The position numbers and the translations under genes are program-made. A stretch of 64,000 nt of DNA from Centroberyx gerrardi. Its lineage: Eukaryota; Chordata; Actinopteri; Beryciformes; Berycidae. The number at the start of each line of letters is the position of its first letter. Position 1 is the first letter of the stretch. The stretch is taken from positions 28,772,565 through 28,836,564 of the forward strand of contig NC_136003.1 of NCBI RefSeq assembly GCF_048128805.1, read 5' to 3'. Below the pieces are notes generated by a model. It saw only the letters and a program-made list of their open reading frames with translations, had not been told where the DNA came from and ran no database searches. Positions 1 through 11,155 of the stretch are shown here, one piece after another.

Positions 1-34
1 TGCAGAAATACCGGGCTGATATTGGCCTTTTATT

Positions 35-40
<6 letters not shown>

Positions 41-125
<85 letters not shown>
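41..125. repeat. (CT)n microsatellite forming a polypyrimidine tract
   Basis: About 85 bp of uninterrupted CT. It runs up to 4 nt before the AG (128-129) of the first atxn2l exon in the window, so it serves as that exon's polypyrimidine tract. The preceding bases (about 15-40) match the start of the dispersed 'gatattggccttttatt' repeat family also seen near 19.98 kb and 38.3 kb. Confidence 0.95.
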
Positions 126-127
<2 letters not shown>

Positions 128-129
128 AG

Positions 130-2609
130 TTCCCTCTGTCCAGCAGAGATCCCAGTTGGAGGAGCTCCGGAAATTTGGCAAAGAGTTTCGGGTAAGACCA
201 GAATGTGAAAGCTTATTGAAGAAGTGGTTTCTTTAGTGGACAAATACTCTGTATGGTTTGCATGTATTGCTATCCCAGCGCATGATAAATACAATTGGAA
301 ATTCTGATATTGTTGCAGGATAATCCCGGTGATTTTCAACATGGGCCTTATTTTCCTAGTTTTTGCCATCATGACGATTGATTGTGTTCAAAATTTCATC
401 ACTTACTTCACTGTAGAGCTTTGTGTTCCTGCTGCTCTTCAATACACACTGAAAGGGCCAAAGCAAGTTCCAACAGTTGAACCCAAAAAACGATTAAAAC
501 ATGTCCAAAAATTATTATTATCGCATATCGTTTGAACCCCAGTGTGAATGATGTTTAGATTCAATGGTCAGGTCACATGACCGCCTCAACTTCACTATCA
601 GTTTGAACTTGGTAAGTGGCAAACTGATGCCTTATTACATCAAGACTTCTGATACATCTTTACATTGATTTTCTTAGCAATGTTATAAAGTGCTGCTGTA
701 ATAAACTCAGCTGGTCCTGCAGCTGTATTCCATGACGAAATGATGATTTCCATAGTAACTCAGTGTGTCACCTCTCTCCCTCTCTCCCTCTCCTTGTCAG
801 CTGCAGCCCAGCTCCTCCCCTACAGCGAACCCCTCCTCCTCAGAGCCTCCTCAGCCCGGCCCCGCCCAGGCTGCTGACGCCTCCCCTTCCTCCTCCTCCT
901 CCACCGCCCCGCCCAAACCTGGCGCCTCCTTCACCTCCTCTGCCCAGGATCTGCAGCAGACTACTGAGGGAACAGCCTCCACCGCTGCCCCTGCTGCTGT
1001 TACCCCCACCCCTTCAACAACACCCGGCCCCCAGTCCGCAGGGCCCGATGGGCAACCGCCCGGGACGCCCCAGCCAGCCGGGACCCCCGGCAGCGAGAAC
1101 ACCCGGCCTGAAAGCAGTGAGCAAGCTGATTCTGCAGCTGCAGTGTAAGTACAGTTCAGTCGAGTTGCTCTCAGTGTGGTTTCAGGGACGTCCAGAGGTC
1201 CTTACAGGATAAGTTTGGCGATTTTAGACCTATGTATAATAAGTCTCTTCCATACCTGTAGTATTTTGACTTTGGCTTTTTTGGAGATATTTTGACAAAC
1301 AGTTTGGACTAGGGGTGCAACGGTTCAGAAAACTCACGATTCGGTTCATATCACGGTTTTGGGGTCACGGTTTCGGTTCGGTGCGGTATATAGGCCTATA
1401 TCTGGTGCACTGGGCAGGGGAAGAACAATTGCAAATTCCAATTTACACAATGTATTTATCTTAAGTTTTCCTGAATGAAAACTTTTTCACTTAAAATTAA
1501 AGTCCAGTATAACTAAATCAACAGACTTTCTTTCAAAAGTAAAGTAAATACTACTGGCTCTTTGTTATTTTAACATAAATTATCCCTGCATTGTAGGCTA
1601 TGTAGGCCAACAGCAACATCATTGCAACATAAAATGCAACCTTCAGTGGCTTTACTCCAGGGCATCAACATAAAATGCAACTTAAATCATGTAGGCCTAC
1701 CTACTGAAATCTTCCACTACTGAATAGGGCTACAAATCTTTGCTATAAACACCCCAAATAGTGATGCGCGGGTAAACCCAAAACCCGCGGCTCCTGCAGG
1801 TGGGGCGGGGCGGGTCGATTGAAGATAATATTGAGAACGAACGGGCGGGTTCGGATGTTGACGTGTCGGATTGGGCGGTCGCGGGCTTCAAAAAAACCTG
1901 ACCCTCGCATCACTACCCCCGATGTTTTAGTTATTGCTCTGTGCCCGTCTGAACTCACACAGAGATCGCTGCTGCGGGAACAAAAAGTTGTTTTGGTCCT
2001 ACCGGCTCTTCTCCTCCTCTCCTCCTGCTGCGTGTGTGACGTGAGTGACGTCGGGCTCTTCTCAAGCGATATCGACATGGAAGCCACAAAATGAAAAGTT
2101 GGTCAAATTGATCCAAATCGATCTCTAATGCACCGATGTGCGCATCACGTCATGTTTGTCATTTGCCGATTCACAGACCAGCAGAGCAGCAGCAGCAGAG
2201 TCTGAAAGTGAAACTTAAAATTCCACAATTTGCTCCATAGGCTACTCCTGTGTTAGTAGGCTAATCCAGCTGTGATGTCATCGTAGATTGACATGTAATT
2301 CTGACAACTGACAAGAAGAAGAAGAAGAAGAAGAAGAAGAAGAAGAAGAAGAAGAAGAAGAAGAAGAAGAAGAAGAAGAAGAAGAAGAAGAAGAAGAAGC
2401 AACAGCAGCTGAAGATCTCCCTATCAACTTTTAATTTGTTTAGTACTATTTGGATTTTAACGAGGAATCAATTCATGGAAGGAATAAGAAGTAATTTTCT
2501 CTTCTGTTGTTTTCATGTTTGCAGGCAGGTGAAAAACTCAACACTGAATCCCAATGCAAAAGAGTTTCTTCCCGTCAAAGGACCTGTGATATTGGTCAGT
2601 CTACTGTTG

Positions 2610-2650
<41 letters not shown>

Positions 2651-3677
2651 CTTTCATTAAGTCTTATCTAGTGTTAGACTAATATATTGTGCTGATATTG
2701 ACCGGTGTCATCCACCTCCAATATGATGGATACAATGCAGCTTGTTTGATTACATATTTATTATATCATTAATCAGTATTACACCGATTGTTTGTGGGAA
2801 GCCCTTAACCTGAAAATGCAGGAATATGTTTTAGTAGTAGTAGTAGTAGTAGTAGTAGTTTTCTGGGTTTCAATGGAGAGTTTTATCAAGGCCTAAATTC
2901 TGTTTTAGAGGCTTTTTTAGAGTAAAATTCTGGCGATAACACTGAAAATGGTCTAATTTAAAGATACTGAATATCGGCTATCAGCAGCTTCAATCCTAAC
3001 ACATTGGTGTCAGTATCGGCCTTCACAAACCGTTATCGGTCAAAACCCTACTCTGATGTAATGTGTCAATAAGCCTGGCGCCTGGAGTTTCAGCTGTACT
3101 GCTCTGTGTTAAATGATACAGCTTGAGATTAGAGTCTCTCTCTCTCTCTGACGTGATTTCTCTCCTGGCGGCCTGACAGAAGCCTGCGCCGACCCCCACC
3201 CCGCCTCGCCCCACTCCACCCAGCCCCTCGGTGGTGCTGCCCCCCCCGCCCGGGCAGCCCGGGGCGGGGGCCATCTACAGCAGCCCCCCTGGACACTACC
3301 TGTCTTATGTCTCCCCCATCACCATCCAGGGACACTCTATTCAGGTTTGTGTTGTTGTTTCTCTTTTCATTCCTCTGGCCTCTCTCTTTAAAGATCTCAG
3401 ACCCACTACCACTATCAGATCATTTTCAACATATGACAACATAGACCAAATATTGAAAATAGTAATGATTATGATATTCCAGTATGTTCAAACCAGGGGA
3501 AAGGGACCAAGAATGTCATATTGGCTCATTAGTGAGAAGGCATGGCAGACACTAAGGAAATTCAGCAAAGATTCTGATGTCATTTCAATGTTTTTCCTCC
3601 TCAGGCTCCTCAGATGTACCAGTACACCATGTCTACAGTCAACCAGAACAAATACCCCAGAGCTAAAGGTATATAAT

Positions 3678-3712
<35 letters not shown>

Positions 3713-5672
3713 GTTGAATCTTTTATAATTTATTTCTACCCTGCCAAAGCACACACAGGACAAACAGTGCAGCTGCGTGTGATTCATCAGTTCAGAGGAA
3801 CATATCGTTGCCACGTGGCAGACAAACAAGATTAGATTGTATTAGTTTAGATTAGACTCTAATGATTCCTGTGGGGAAACTGGGTTGTTGCAGCAGTACA
3901 AAATATGATAAAGCAAATAAAAATAGTATATACACTACCAGTCAAACGTTTCGACACACCTCACTGAATGTACCATGTTTTTCATTATCGGCCTAAATGC
4001 TTAAATGCTTGAAATGTGTTCCTCAGACAAATATAAATAATGAAGTTGATCCAATTTCTTTCCAAAGCCTTTGCCTTTCTATCAAGGTAAAGGGCGGCTA
4101 CTTTAAAGAATCTAAAATATAAGATAGTTTTGATTTGTCTAACACTTTTTTGGTCGCTGCATAATTCCATTTGTGTTATTTCACAGTTTTGATGTCTTTA
4201 CTATTATTCTAAAATGTGGAAAATAGTAAAAATAAAGAAAAATGTGGTGTTTTGACTGGTAGTGTAAATAAAAATAGAACAAACGGGGTGGTAAAGATCT
4301 ATGGCGTAGCTGCGGCAACACTTTGACGCAGAAGTATAAATTGACGTTTACACTGGCAGTCCAGACCAAACGGTGCCCTCCCTGTCTGCTGCTTTAGGCC
4401 CTGTTGTGGGACCCCGTCAGGAGCACCACGGCTCCCCAGCGTCCCCCATGATCCCGGCAGCAGCCTCAGCAGCAGGACCCCCTCTGGTGGCCTCACCCTA
4501 CCCCCAGTCCTACCTGCAGTACGGCCAGGTCATCCAGGCCATGCCCCCGCACTACCACGGACAGGTACAGTAGGGTCCCGCCGCTTCTCAACCAGCTGGA
4601 CAGGGGAATGAATGAGGATCGGTATCTGTACAATTTCGCATTGAATTTAGAGGTCCAATCTATCCATTCAAAACACAAGGGCAGCCCTACCCCTGGAATT
4701 CAAAACATTACACTTGGGGCATATTTACATTATTAACTGGATTCTTAATGATGGACAATAACCAAATATGTGTTTCTATACATCAAGAAACCTCCAAATC
4801 AAAGCTGCACTAGGCAACGTTGGCGTCTGTTAACTGTTTGAATTTTGATGACTTCGATACCCAGAAATCCTGTAAGGTGAGGTCAGTAAACATCACACAG
4901 CTCGCTCATGTTCACCAACCAGCTGGTCTGTGATGCTTTATACCAAAGGAAACAAAGAGACGAGAGAGGAAAAGATCTAATGTTGGTGAGTCCAGCTTTC
5001 TCTGGACGGAGCGCTGCTCACTGCTGCGCTGGATTTCACTCTGAAGTTTTGATCTGAATCTACGGCGCCTCAGTTGGTGGGGATGGGACGCTCTTCTCTG
5101 TTGTGGCCCCAATTTGTGATGTAGGCTGTTAAGACGGGTGTGTTCTTTCCTAGTGTAGCTTTAAAAAAAACAAATTTCGATTGAATAAAGTACAATACAG
5201 TACAGTAATAACATACAAAATAAGTAAATAAAATTATAAAATCAAATGTGATTAAAATAAAATGACATGATTAAAATAAATTGGCGATTAGGGCCTCTGG
5301 TAGTTAAATCTGGTAGTAAAATCTGGTATTGAGTTGACAGTATCTTTAAAAATCTCCTTTCTGTCTCTCTTGTTCTTCAGCCGGTGTACTCCATGCTGCA
5401 GGGCGGAGCGAGGATGCTGACGTCGGGGGCTCCGCCTCAGGCGATGGGCCCTCCTGGCCCCCAGTACCCCGGCCAGGCGGAGGGGCCGCCGGGGCCACAA
5501 CAGGCCCTGTATGGTAAGCAGGGAGGGGAAGCAACTTACTCTGCCAGTGTAAGAAGGATAGAGCCTTAGACCTATTTTAACTATTAAATTCTGTCACCTT
5601 CTTTCTTCTTAATCTCTTTCTGTCTTTGCTCTCTCTCTCTCTCTCTCTGTCTGTCTGTCTGTGTCTCTCTCC

Positions 5673-5710
<38 letters not shown>

Positions 5711-5731
5711 GTCTGTCTGTGTCTCTCTCCC

Positions 5732-5767
<36 letters not shown>

Positions 5768-8139
5768 CCCCCCTCTCTCTCTCTCTCTGTCTGTCTCTCT
5801 CTCTCTCTGTCTGTCTCTGTAGCTCAGTCGTTTTCTCACCACTCGGGCTCCATGCACCATCCTCAGCCTTCCAGCACTCCCACTGGGAGTCAACCACCAC
5901 AGCACACAGCACCCAGTCCAGGACACAATCAGGTGGGTGCTGCTGACTTCATGCCTCACTGACACACTTTTATAACTGCACTAGAGGAACCTGGATCTCT
6001 TTAATTACTATGAAAGGTGACTGAGCAGGCGTGTCTGAAATCAGTCTGTACTGTCAGAATACATACATACATATACTTACTTACTTTATGCATGTATGTA
6101 TGCATGTGTCTCTGAGTGTCGTCTTTTGACCTTCGCCTCAGTGTGTTTGGTTTTATCTCCACCTAACTTTCCTTTAACTCTCTCTCTCCGCAGTCGAACC
6201 AAGGCGGTCCTCAGCCCCAGTCCATGTACCACGCTGCCGGCCTGTCGGCGCCCACGCCTCCTAACCTGCAGCCGGGCCACAGCTCCCCGCAGGCCTCCTA
6301 CCCCCTGCAGGGCTACAGCTTGCCCACCCACCAGGCCCTTGCCCACGGCTTCCCTTCCATAAGCCAGCTCACACAGGTGAAACCCTCAGCTGACTCGTGT
6401 GCAGGGCAGGAAATGTTTTTTGGCTTGCATGTCTGTTTTACCCGCTAAATTGACTTTTGGAATAGAGGAGAACCACTAAGCGATGGTTGCTTACCTGCCA
6501 AAGTGGCTGCTAGAGTAGACAAATTTACCTCCCCGGGACAAAATTTACCAACATTTGGCAGGTGGCAAGGGTTAATTTCCCATCCTGGTCCCCAGAATAC
6601 GATTAGAAGGTTAGAGGGGCAGAATCTCAGGTTTTCACACCCAGTATGTATAGAGAAGGGCAACAAGGTATGTAGGAAAAAGCTTTGTAAGTTTACAGTG
6701 GACTCTGTATGTGACCTAGTAAATATGGAATTGAATAATAGAAGATTTTGCTGATATTTTCAAAGGCATGTAAATTGCCTTTGTCTTAATCCTGAGAATC
6801 CCAAGTACGCCTCCTTGCCATGTGTGCAGGTGCCTGAGGAGCTAGAGGAGCTTTAGGTCTGAGTGCGTTTTTGGTATTAAGTCCTTGTTGCGGGGACTTC
6901 ACAGCCGATACTTCCATGATTGCTCGGCTCTGCTAGTCCTGCTTTCTGTTTGCTCTACTGCATTTGTAATGATGCCAGATCAGTCATAAATCTGATCCAG
7001 GCTCTCTGGTCTGTGTCATTAGCTTTTTCTTTAATATGCGATTCTTGTGTCCTCCATGACAAATTTGATGTAATATCTAACCGCTTAAGCGTGATTACAA
7101 AACAAAAGGAAACGAGAGGCCGGAGGACAGATAAAGACCCCGGACGTTTACTTGCCAGTCGACAAGAACGAATTGGAAAACCCAGAGATTCACTGCGAGA
7201 ACGATGCGTCACGTCCGAGCAGCACTGCAGTCTGGGAAAATGAACAGCTGTGTGTCTTAATCACATCACACTAACCCTGTGAAGCACGCAGTCCATCTGT
7301 GTCCTTTAAGGAAGCTTCTCTGTTCACTTTCATGGGAAGATCGTTCTCTCCAAGACGAGTCGGGAAGAACTTTCTCCGCAAGGACACAAGAATCGACTTG
7401 GCGTTGTTGGATTTGCTGATCAGCTGTTAATCATTATGTCTCATTAGTCATTCTCCCACTTCCCATCCCAGGCCCATGTTGCAGGGGGAATGTCTGGACC
7501 CCACCACTCTGCGGGCCACGGGCCGCCCGTCATGCTGCACTACGCCCCCCCACAGCAGGCCGCTGGCTCCGCCCCTCAGCACGGCCCCCCGCCCCAGCAG
7601 GCGACACATCAACACTACTACATCGCCTCGCCCCAAGGTGAACGCTCGGCACGCTGAACACCGATTGGCCCGCTAGCCGAACATGTCCTGTTGACAAGAC
7701 TGTGTGAACAGAATAGCTTCATATTTTAAATTTAAAGTTATTTTTCTTCACAAGACAGATGAATTATAATAAGGTTTACACAATTTTTCCTAAGAATGGC
7801 TTGTTAGAAATACATTCATCATTGAAACCAAGGGCACCGGTAACTTTTATGTATAGCATTATCACTATTTGAATTAATCTTTTTTTATCTTACCATCAGA
7901 AATAGGAAGAGTCATTTGTCTGTCTAGTCCATTTTCCAATGCAATACACGTTTTCTCGTTCCTACCTGTATGTTGCCTGTTTTTGAGTTGCTCCTTGTAC
8001 TCTGATGCTGTTTCGTAGGTCTGTTAAATTCAAAATGTGGGGAACTACTTTAAAACCTTTGTGTCTCTTGTGTGTTCCAGCTGTCCAGGTTCAGGCTCAC
8101 CCCACCCAGCAGTTGTCCTTCCACACCCCTGGAAACTGA
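130..8139 (+). CDS. atxn2l: ataxin-2-like protein, 3' part of gene (11 coding exons in window)
   Basis: Exons: 130-191, 801-1144, 2525-2594, 3180-3344, 3605-3668, 4398-4564, 5381-5513, 5823-5932, 6194-6376, 7472-7637, 8081-8139 (TGA 8137-8139). All introns are GT/AG and the phases agree, giving about 506 C-terminal residues. Seen: LRKFGKEFR followed by LQPSSSP, the ataxin-2 family junction before the Pro/Ser-rich linker; a PAM2 motif LNPNAKEFLP, which in this family binds the MLLE domain of poly(A)-binding protein; then a low-complexity Pro/Gln/His/Tyr tail with family blocks such as APQMYQYTMSTVNQ, AAAGPPLVASPY-like sequence, PTGSQPPQHTAPSPGHNQ and MYHAAGL. Known of the family: RNA-binding, stress-granule and P-body regulators with N-terminal Lsm and LsmAD domains, which here lie upstream of the window. 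I chose atxn2l over atxn2 because the tail is closer to ATXN2L as I recall it (ARMLTSG, APSPGHNQ) and because LAT, SPNS1, NFATC2IP and SGF29 lie next to it. The start of the first exon is set by phase and by the CT tract. Confidence 0.93.
1311..1410 (+). repeat. hAT-like transposon end fragment
   Basis: Begins 'aggggtgcaacggttcag' and continues with alternating cggttcggt / tcacggtttt blocks. This is the terminal region of a hAT-type element common in fish. The partner inverted end (gttgcacccct) is not found before the next exon, so the copy is truncated or its far end was lost. It lies in an atxn2l intron. Confidence 0.6.
1759..1915. repeat. short inverted-repeat element (TAGTGATGCG ends)
   Basis: 157 bp that start tagtgatgcgcgggt and end ctcgcatcacta, so the termini are inverted copies over about 10-12 bp. 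The interior is rich in GCGGG and CCCGC. No convincing target duplication is visible. Probably a MITE in an atxn2l intron. Confidence 0.6.
2313..2399. repeat. (GAA)n microsatellite, about 29 units
   Basis: About 87 bp of nearly pure GAA inside the atxn2l intron between exons 801-1144 and 2525-2594. It is purine-only on the sense strand, the sequence type able to form triplex DNA. Confidence 0.95.
2525..2594 (+). other. atxn2l: atxn2l exon encoding the PAM2 motif
   Basis: This 70-nt exon enters in phase 2 and leaves in phase 0. It encodes VQVKNSTLNPNAKEFLPVKG then PVIL. The core L-N-P-N-A-K-E-F is the PAM2 consensus used to contact PABPC1. The donor is a weak GTCAGT at 2595, and a (CA)n array starts 17 nt downstream at 2612. 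Confidence 0.93.
2612..2648. repeat. (CA)n microsatellite
   Basis: 37 bp of CA, 17 nt downstream of the donor of the PAM2 exon of atxn2l. Confidence 0.95.
2683..3056 (+). repeat. dispersed 'TATCGG' repeat copy with internal (TAG)n
   Basis: Carries the family landmarks: gctgatattgacc near the start, gatacaatgcagcttgtttgatt, gaagcccttaacctga, a microsatellite site ((TAG)n at 2832-2860), then tctgggtttcaatggagag, and a terminal block with repeated 'tatcgg' (tatcggct, tatcggcctt, ttatcggtcaaaaccctac). Other copies are at about 19968-20790, 30335-30490, 31600-31840, 36400-36530, 38272-38880, 48925-49350 and 54893-55432. Confidence 0.75.
3681..3705. repeat. (CA)n microsatellite
   Basis: About 25 bp of CA starting 12 nt inside the atxn2l intron that begins at 3669. 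Confidence 0.9.
3933..4264. mobile_element. Non-autonomous Tc1/mariner element, 332 bp
   Basis: Starts cactaccagtcaaacgtttc and ends gttttgactggtagtg, so the termini are inverted copies. Each end is flanked by a TA dinucleotide (3931-3932 and 4265-4266), the Tc1/mariner target duplication. The interior resembles Tc1 sub-terminal sequence (ttgatttgtctaacacttttttgg...; tttctttccaaagcctttgcc) but there is no transposase frame, so this is an internal-deletion derivative. It sits in an atxn2l intron. Confidence 0.9.
4802..5162. repeat. Dispersed element with AAAGCTGCACTAGG-type ends
   Basis: Begins aaagctgcactaggcaacg and ends ttcctagtgtagcttt, imperfect inverted ends. The interior (ataccCAGAAATCCTGTaaggtgaggtcagtaaac... 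to ttctctgttgtggccccaattt) is clearly related to 41670-42050, downstream of nfatc2ip. Confidence 0.7.
5626..5819. repeat. (CT)n/(GTCT)n array abutting a splice acceptor
   Basis: About 195 bp of CTCT with GTCTGTCT interruptions. It runs straight into the acceptor AG at 5821-5822 of atxn2l exon 5823-5932 and so supplies its polypyrimidine tract. Confidence 0.95.
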
Positions 8140-8586
8140 AACGTCTCCTCCACAGCTAAGGCTCACCGATGAATTTGGGGAACGAGGAAGAGGGGGATCA
8201 CTGACCCCCCCCCCCCCCCCGCGCCCCGTCCAGGAGGGACCCTACTGGACAGCATAAACCCCCTAAACCCCGCCATCCCAAGCAACTTCCACCCACGCTC
8301 ACCACATTCCCACACCCCACCTCTCGCCAAACAAAATTAACAAAATATTTTTAATTACTTTTGTAGCCCAGCTCTTTTAGTAAAGCAGAGGAAAGCCAGA
8401 AAAGGGCTTTGGTTCCTAAAAAGCGAGTACAGACTGTTCCCACAAGGACATGAAGCAGATATAGCAGGACTATAGACATCTACTGCTGCAAACTTCTGGA
8501 CTGACGACAGTGACATTATTCTCTTTCTCCCCGTTCCCTTACCCAACTCCCACTTCTCCTTTTGCAGGCGAAACCTCTTCATAAAT

Positions 8587-8592
8587 AATAAA
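8587..8592 (+). promoter_or_regulatory. atxn2l: Candidate polyadenylation signal of atxn2l
   Basis: AATAAA 448 nt after the atxn2l stop codon. A longer 3' UTR cannot be excluded. Confidence 0.5.
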
Positions 8593-8739
8593 AACCATTG
8601 AAAAAAAAAAACCCCAAATGAAAACGAAACTTTTTAATTCAGTCTCAAGCAATGTCCCCAGAAGTTGTTTGTTGATACTAAGACGTCGTAAAACATTGGT
8701 GCTTTTGAACGTTTCACATGTGGTCAAACTGTAGCGGGC

Positions 8740-9012
8740 TTTAGGTGACATAACACATCCTCTGGCGGCCATATTGGAAGTCCTCCGCTCTGTGAACAGC
8801 CGATTGTGTTTCTAAAACGTACAACTTAGCATCTCAACAGAATTGAATAGACGGTTAATTTCTGTGCAAATTTTGACTGGGAACTGATCATTTCACCACT
8901 GATCCACATTCTCTAAACGAGTCAATCAGATATTGATTTTGCATTTAGATAATGTCAGCTTGTTATCCATTGCTGTCTTGTTGTAAACATCTGATTTGCA
9001 AAATGCTAACAT
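8740..9012 (+). repeat. Dispersed repeat, second copy at 53905-54200
   Basis: Shares with the 53.9-54.2 kb copy, in the same order, 'aacacatcctctggcggcca', 'tttgactgggaactgatcat', 'ttagataatgtcagcttgtt' and 'aacatctgatttgca'. The two are diverged but collinear. A fragment of the first block also occurs inverted near 50.21 kb (cctccaatatggccgccagt). Confidence 0.75.
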
Positions 9013-9519
9013 AGTAGAAGCCAAAGAGGTTTTATAAAGGCTAGTGTTAGTGCCTATCAGTCACATGTCAACACAGGGAGAAAAAGTGTTAACTCATCAT
9101 TCATTTTCCCATAAGCCAGTAACAGGCTTGAACTTTCATATTTCAGACATTTTGCGACATTTGAGGCACATCAGCTCTCAAATGAAACCTAATTTTTTTT
9201 TGCAAAGGCTTAACAGCGTTCAGATAAACACAGCTGGAGCGGACCGTGAGAGAACGATCATGTCACAGGAAGCAGAGGTGGAGTCGCACCTCGTGTTGTG
9301 TGATATGAAATGTGCAAACCATCCAACTCATTTTGATGGTGACATGAGGAATTTCCCTCCCTATTAACAGGAGATGAGTGGATTCAAACCACAAAAAGAA
9401 ACCCCATAATATTACAGCACCGCCATCAGTGTCTGTACTGTTAACTTTTTTTTTTTTTTACCCTTTTGCTCTTCACCTTTAATGTCTCAGGTGAGCCTAC
9501 TGTACCCTTGCAAGTCACT

Positions 9520-9673
9520 TAAAGGATAAGTTCAGTGATTTTGGACCTCTATATAATGTGTCTCTTGCATAACTGTAGGACTTGGACCCACAGAGAATAT
9601 TGGAGGCAGAAAAAAAAACAAACTACAGGGATCAAATTATATATAGGTCCAAAATCCCCGAACCTATACTTTA
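9520..9673. repeat. Inverted-terminal-repeat MITE
   Basis: Starts 'ttaaaggataagttcagtga' with ttttggacctctata and ends with the imperfect reverse complement tatataggtccaaaatcc...tatactttaa. Related half copies occur at about 1205-1290 and 53622-53725. Confidence 0.7.
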
Positions 9674-10980
9674 ACTCTTGAGATTTTCAACACAGATCTC
9701 AAGCTGCAAAAATAACTGACATTAAGATGAATAGTCAAGTTAATAATCAAAAGACTTTCCTACAAATGCAAGAGAAAGAAATTGGCTGATAACTAAAGGA
9801 ATGAAACTTAGTACGCGTGTAGAAATTTTGTTAAAATTTTGTTTTGTTTATTGTAGTTATTAGGGGGAAAAAAACCAAACAGTTCTAGTTCAAACAGTTG
9901 AAATATGGACGGTTTCGGTTGAGACAGCAGTAACCGTGGTAACAACATAAATACCGTGTAAAAAAAAATTATTTGTGAGTTCAGACATTCTCAGGAGTCG
10001 TCAGCAAATCCATAGTAAAGCTCATACGTATCATTTCAGAATATTAAGATGTATACTGTGGAGGATAGGGAAACCTCTACACTATAAAATAAACTGTTAG
10101 CCCATAATATTAACTGCAATAGACTGTCGCACGCTGATCAAAATGACAAAAAAAACAAACCAAAAATGATAGAATTTGAACTATTTGTAATATTTTGACG
10201 TGACAGAATCAAAACTGAGTAGAGTGAATAAGAGCGGGAACGACATCACCTCCGCTGACCCCAGAACAGCCGCACCGAAGAGGAATTACCACAGCTTCCG
10301 TGTCCTGTTGGGAGTCGTCTGCGTCTTCTAAACTCATCCACTTTTCCATTTGCACGGCTGGAAATTGGGAGTTCAACCTTACTCCATTTATGTCAGCACA
10401 GCTTCAGTGAACAAAGTATCGCAGGGTCCCAAGCAGCTCAAAACATAAACAAAAAAGCCCTGCAGACAAGTGATGATCAGCAAACTAAAAACTTGTTTTG
10501 CGTGCTGATCTCAAATCAGTTTTTTCGTACCGAAGAGGCTGACAAAAGCTTCTATAAGTATTTGAGATCAGCGTTCCTGCTCTAAGAAGCCTTAAACTGA
10601 AACTTCTCATTGGCAAACTGAAAAGCATGATTTTTTTTTTTTTTTAAATATATATTCAGGTCTTGAAGAGCATCCATCGGTCTCCAAGAGCAGCTGAATT
10701 TATTCCTTTTCTAGTTATTTCCTTGGTTTAAAGACGAAGCTGCGACAGTTTCTTCTTCTTCTTCATGTCTTTTCAGTTTTTCACGGTGCATCCTCAGTGA
10801 TTTGTCTCAGTCGTTCAGCGATTTCTAAACCTATATTCTATATTTCTATCCAACATAAAAAAAGGTGGAGATACAACAAGCAAGATGACAGTTGAGAAGA
10901 TCACGGTCAGGCGCTCGCAAGTCACTCCCTTGTCCCTCGTCTCCCCCCTTCCCCCCCGTCTGTCCCATCATGCAGTGGGG

Positions 10981-11119
10981 CTAGTCGTCCATCATCTGAA
11001 AGGAAAAAAAGAAAAACTGAGCAATTGGGCCAAAGTCCTTCAGTCTGCAGAAGAAAAGTGTGAAACATCAGTGAGTTTATATTCGAACCTACCGCTGGTT
11101 GATTGACATAGTTCCCCTC

Positions 11120-11155
<36 letters not shown>

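Larger units (their letters stand above)
8593..10980. other. Convergent intergenic spacer atxn2l / lat (3' UTRs and repeats)
   Basis: No coding exon recognised. The plus-strand side may extend the atxn2l 3' UTR and the minus-strand side should hold the lat 3' UTR. On the minus strand AATAAA occurs at 10704-10699 and 9852-9847. Repeats: 8740-9012 (dispersed, second copy near 53.9 kb) and 9520-9673. Confidence 0.7.

Noticed and set aside
763..1212. 149-codon proline-rich open frame beginning with ATG at 763
   Set aside because: Wrong frame of the real atxn2l exon 801-1144; the correct frame reads LQPSSSP and splices on both sides in phase.
5577..5965. Arg/Glu/Asp-rich open frames on the minus strand
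   Set aside because: Translation of the (CT)n/(GTCT)n tract before an atxn2l acceptor.
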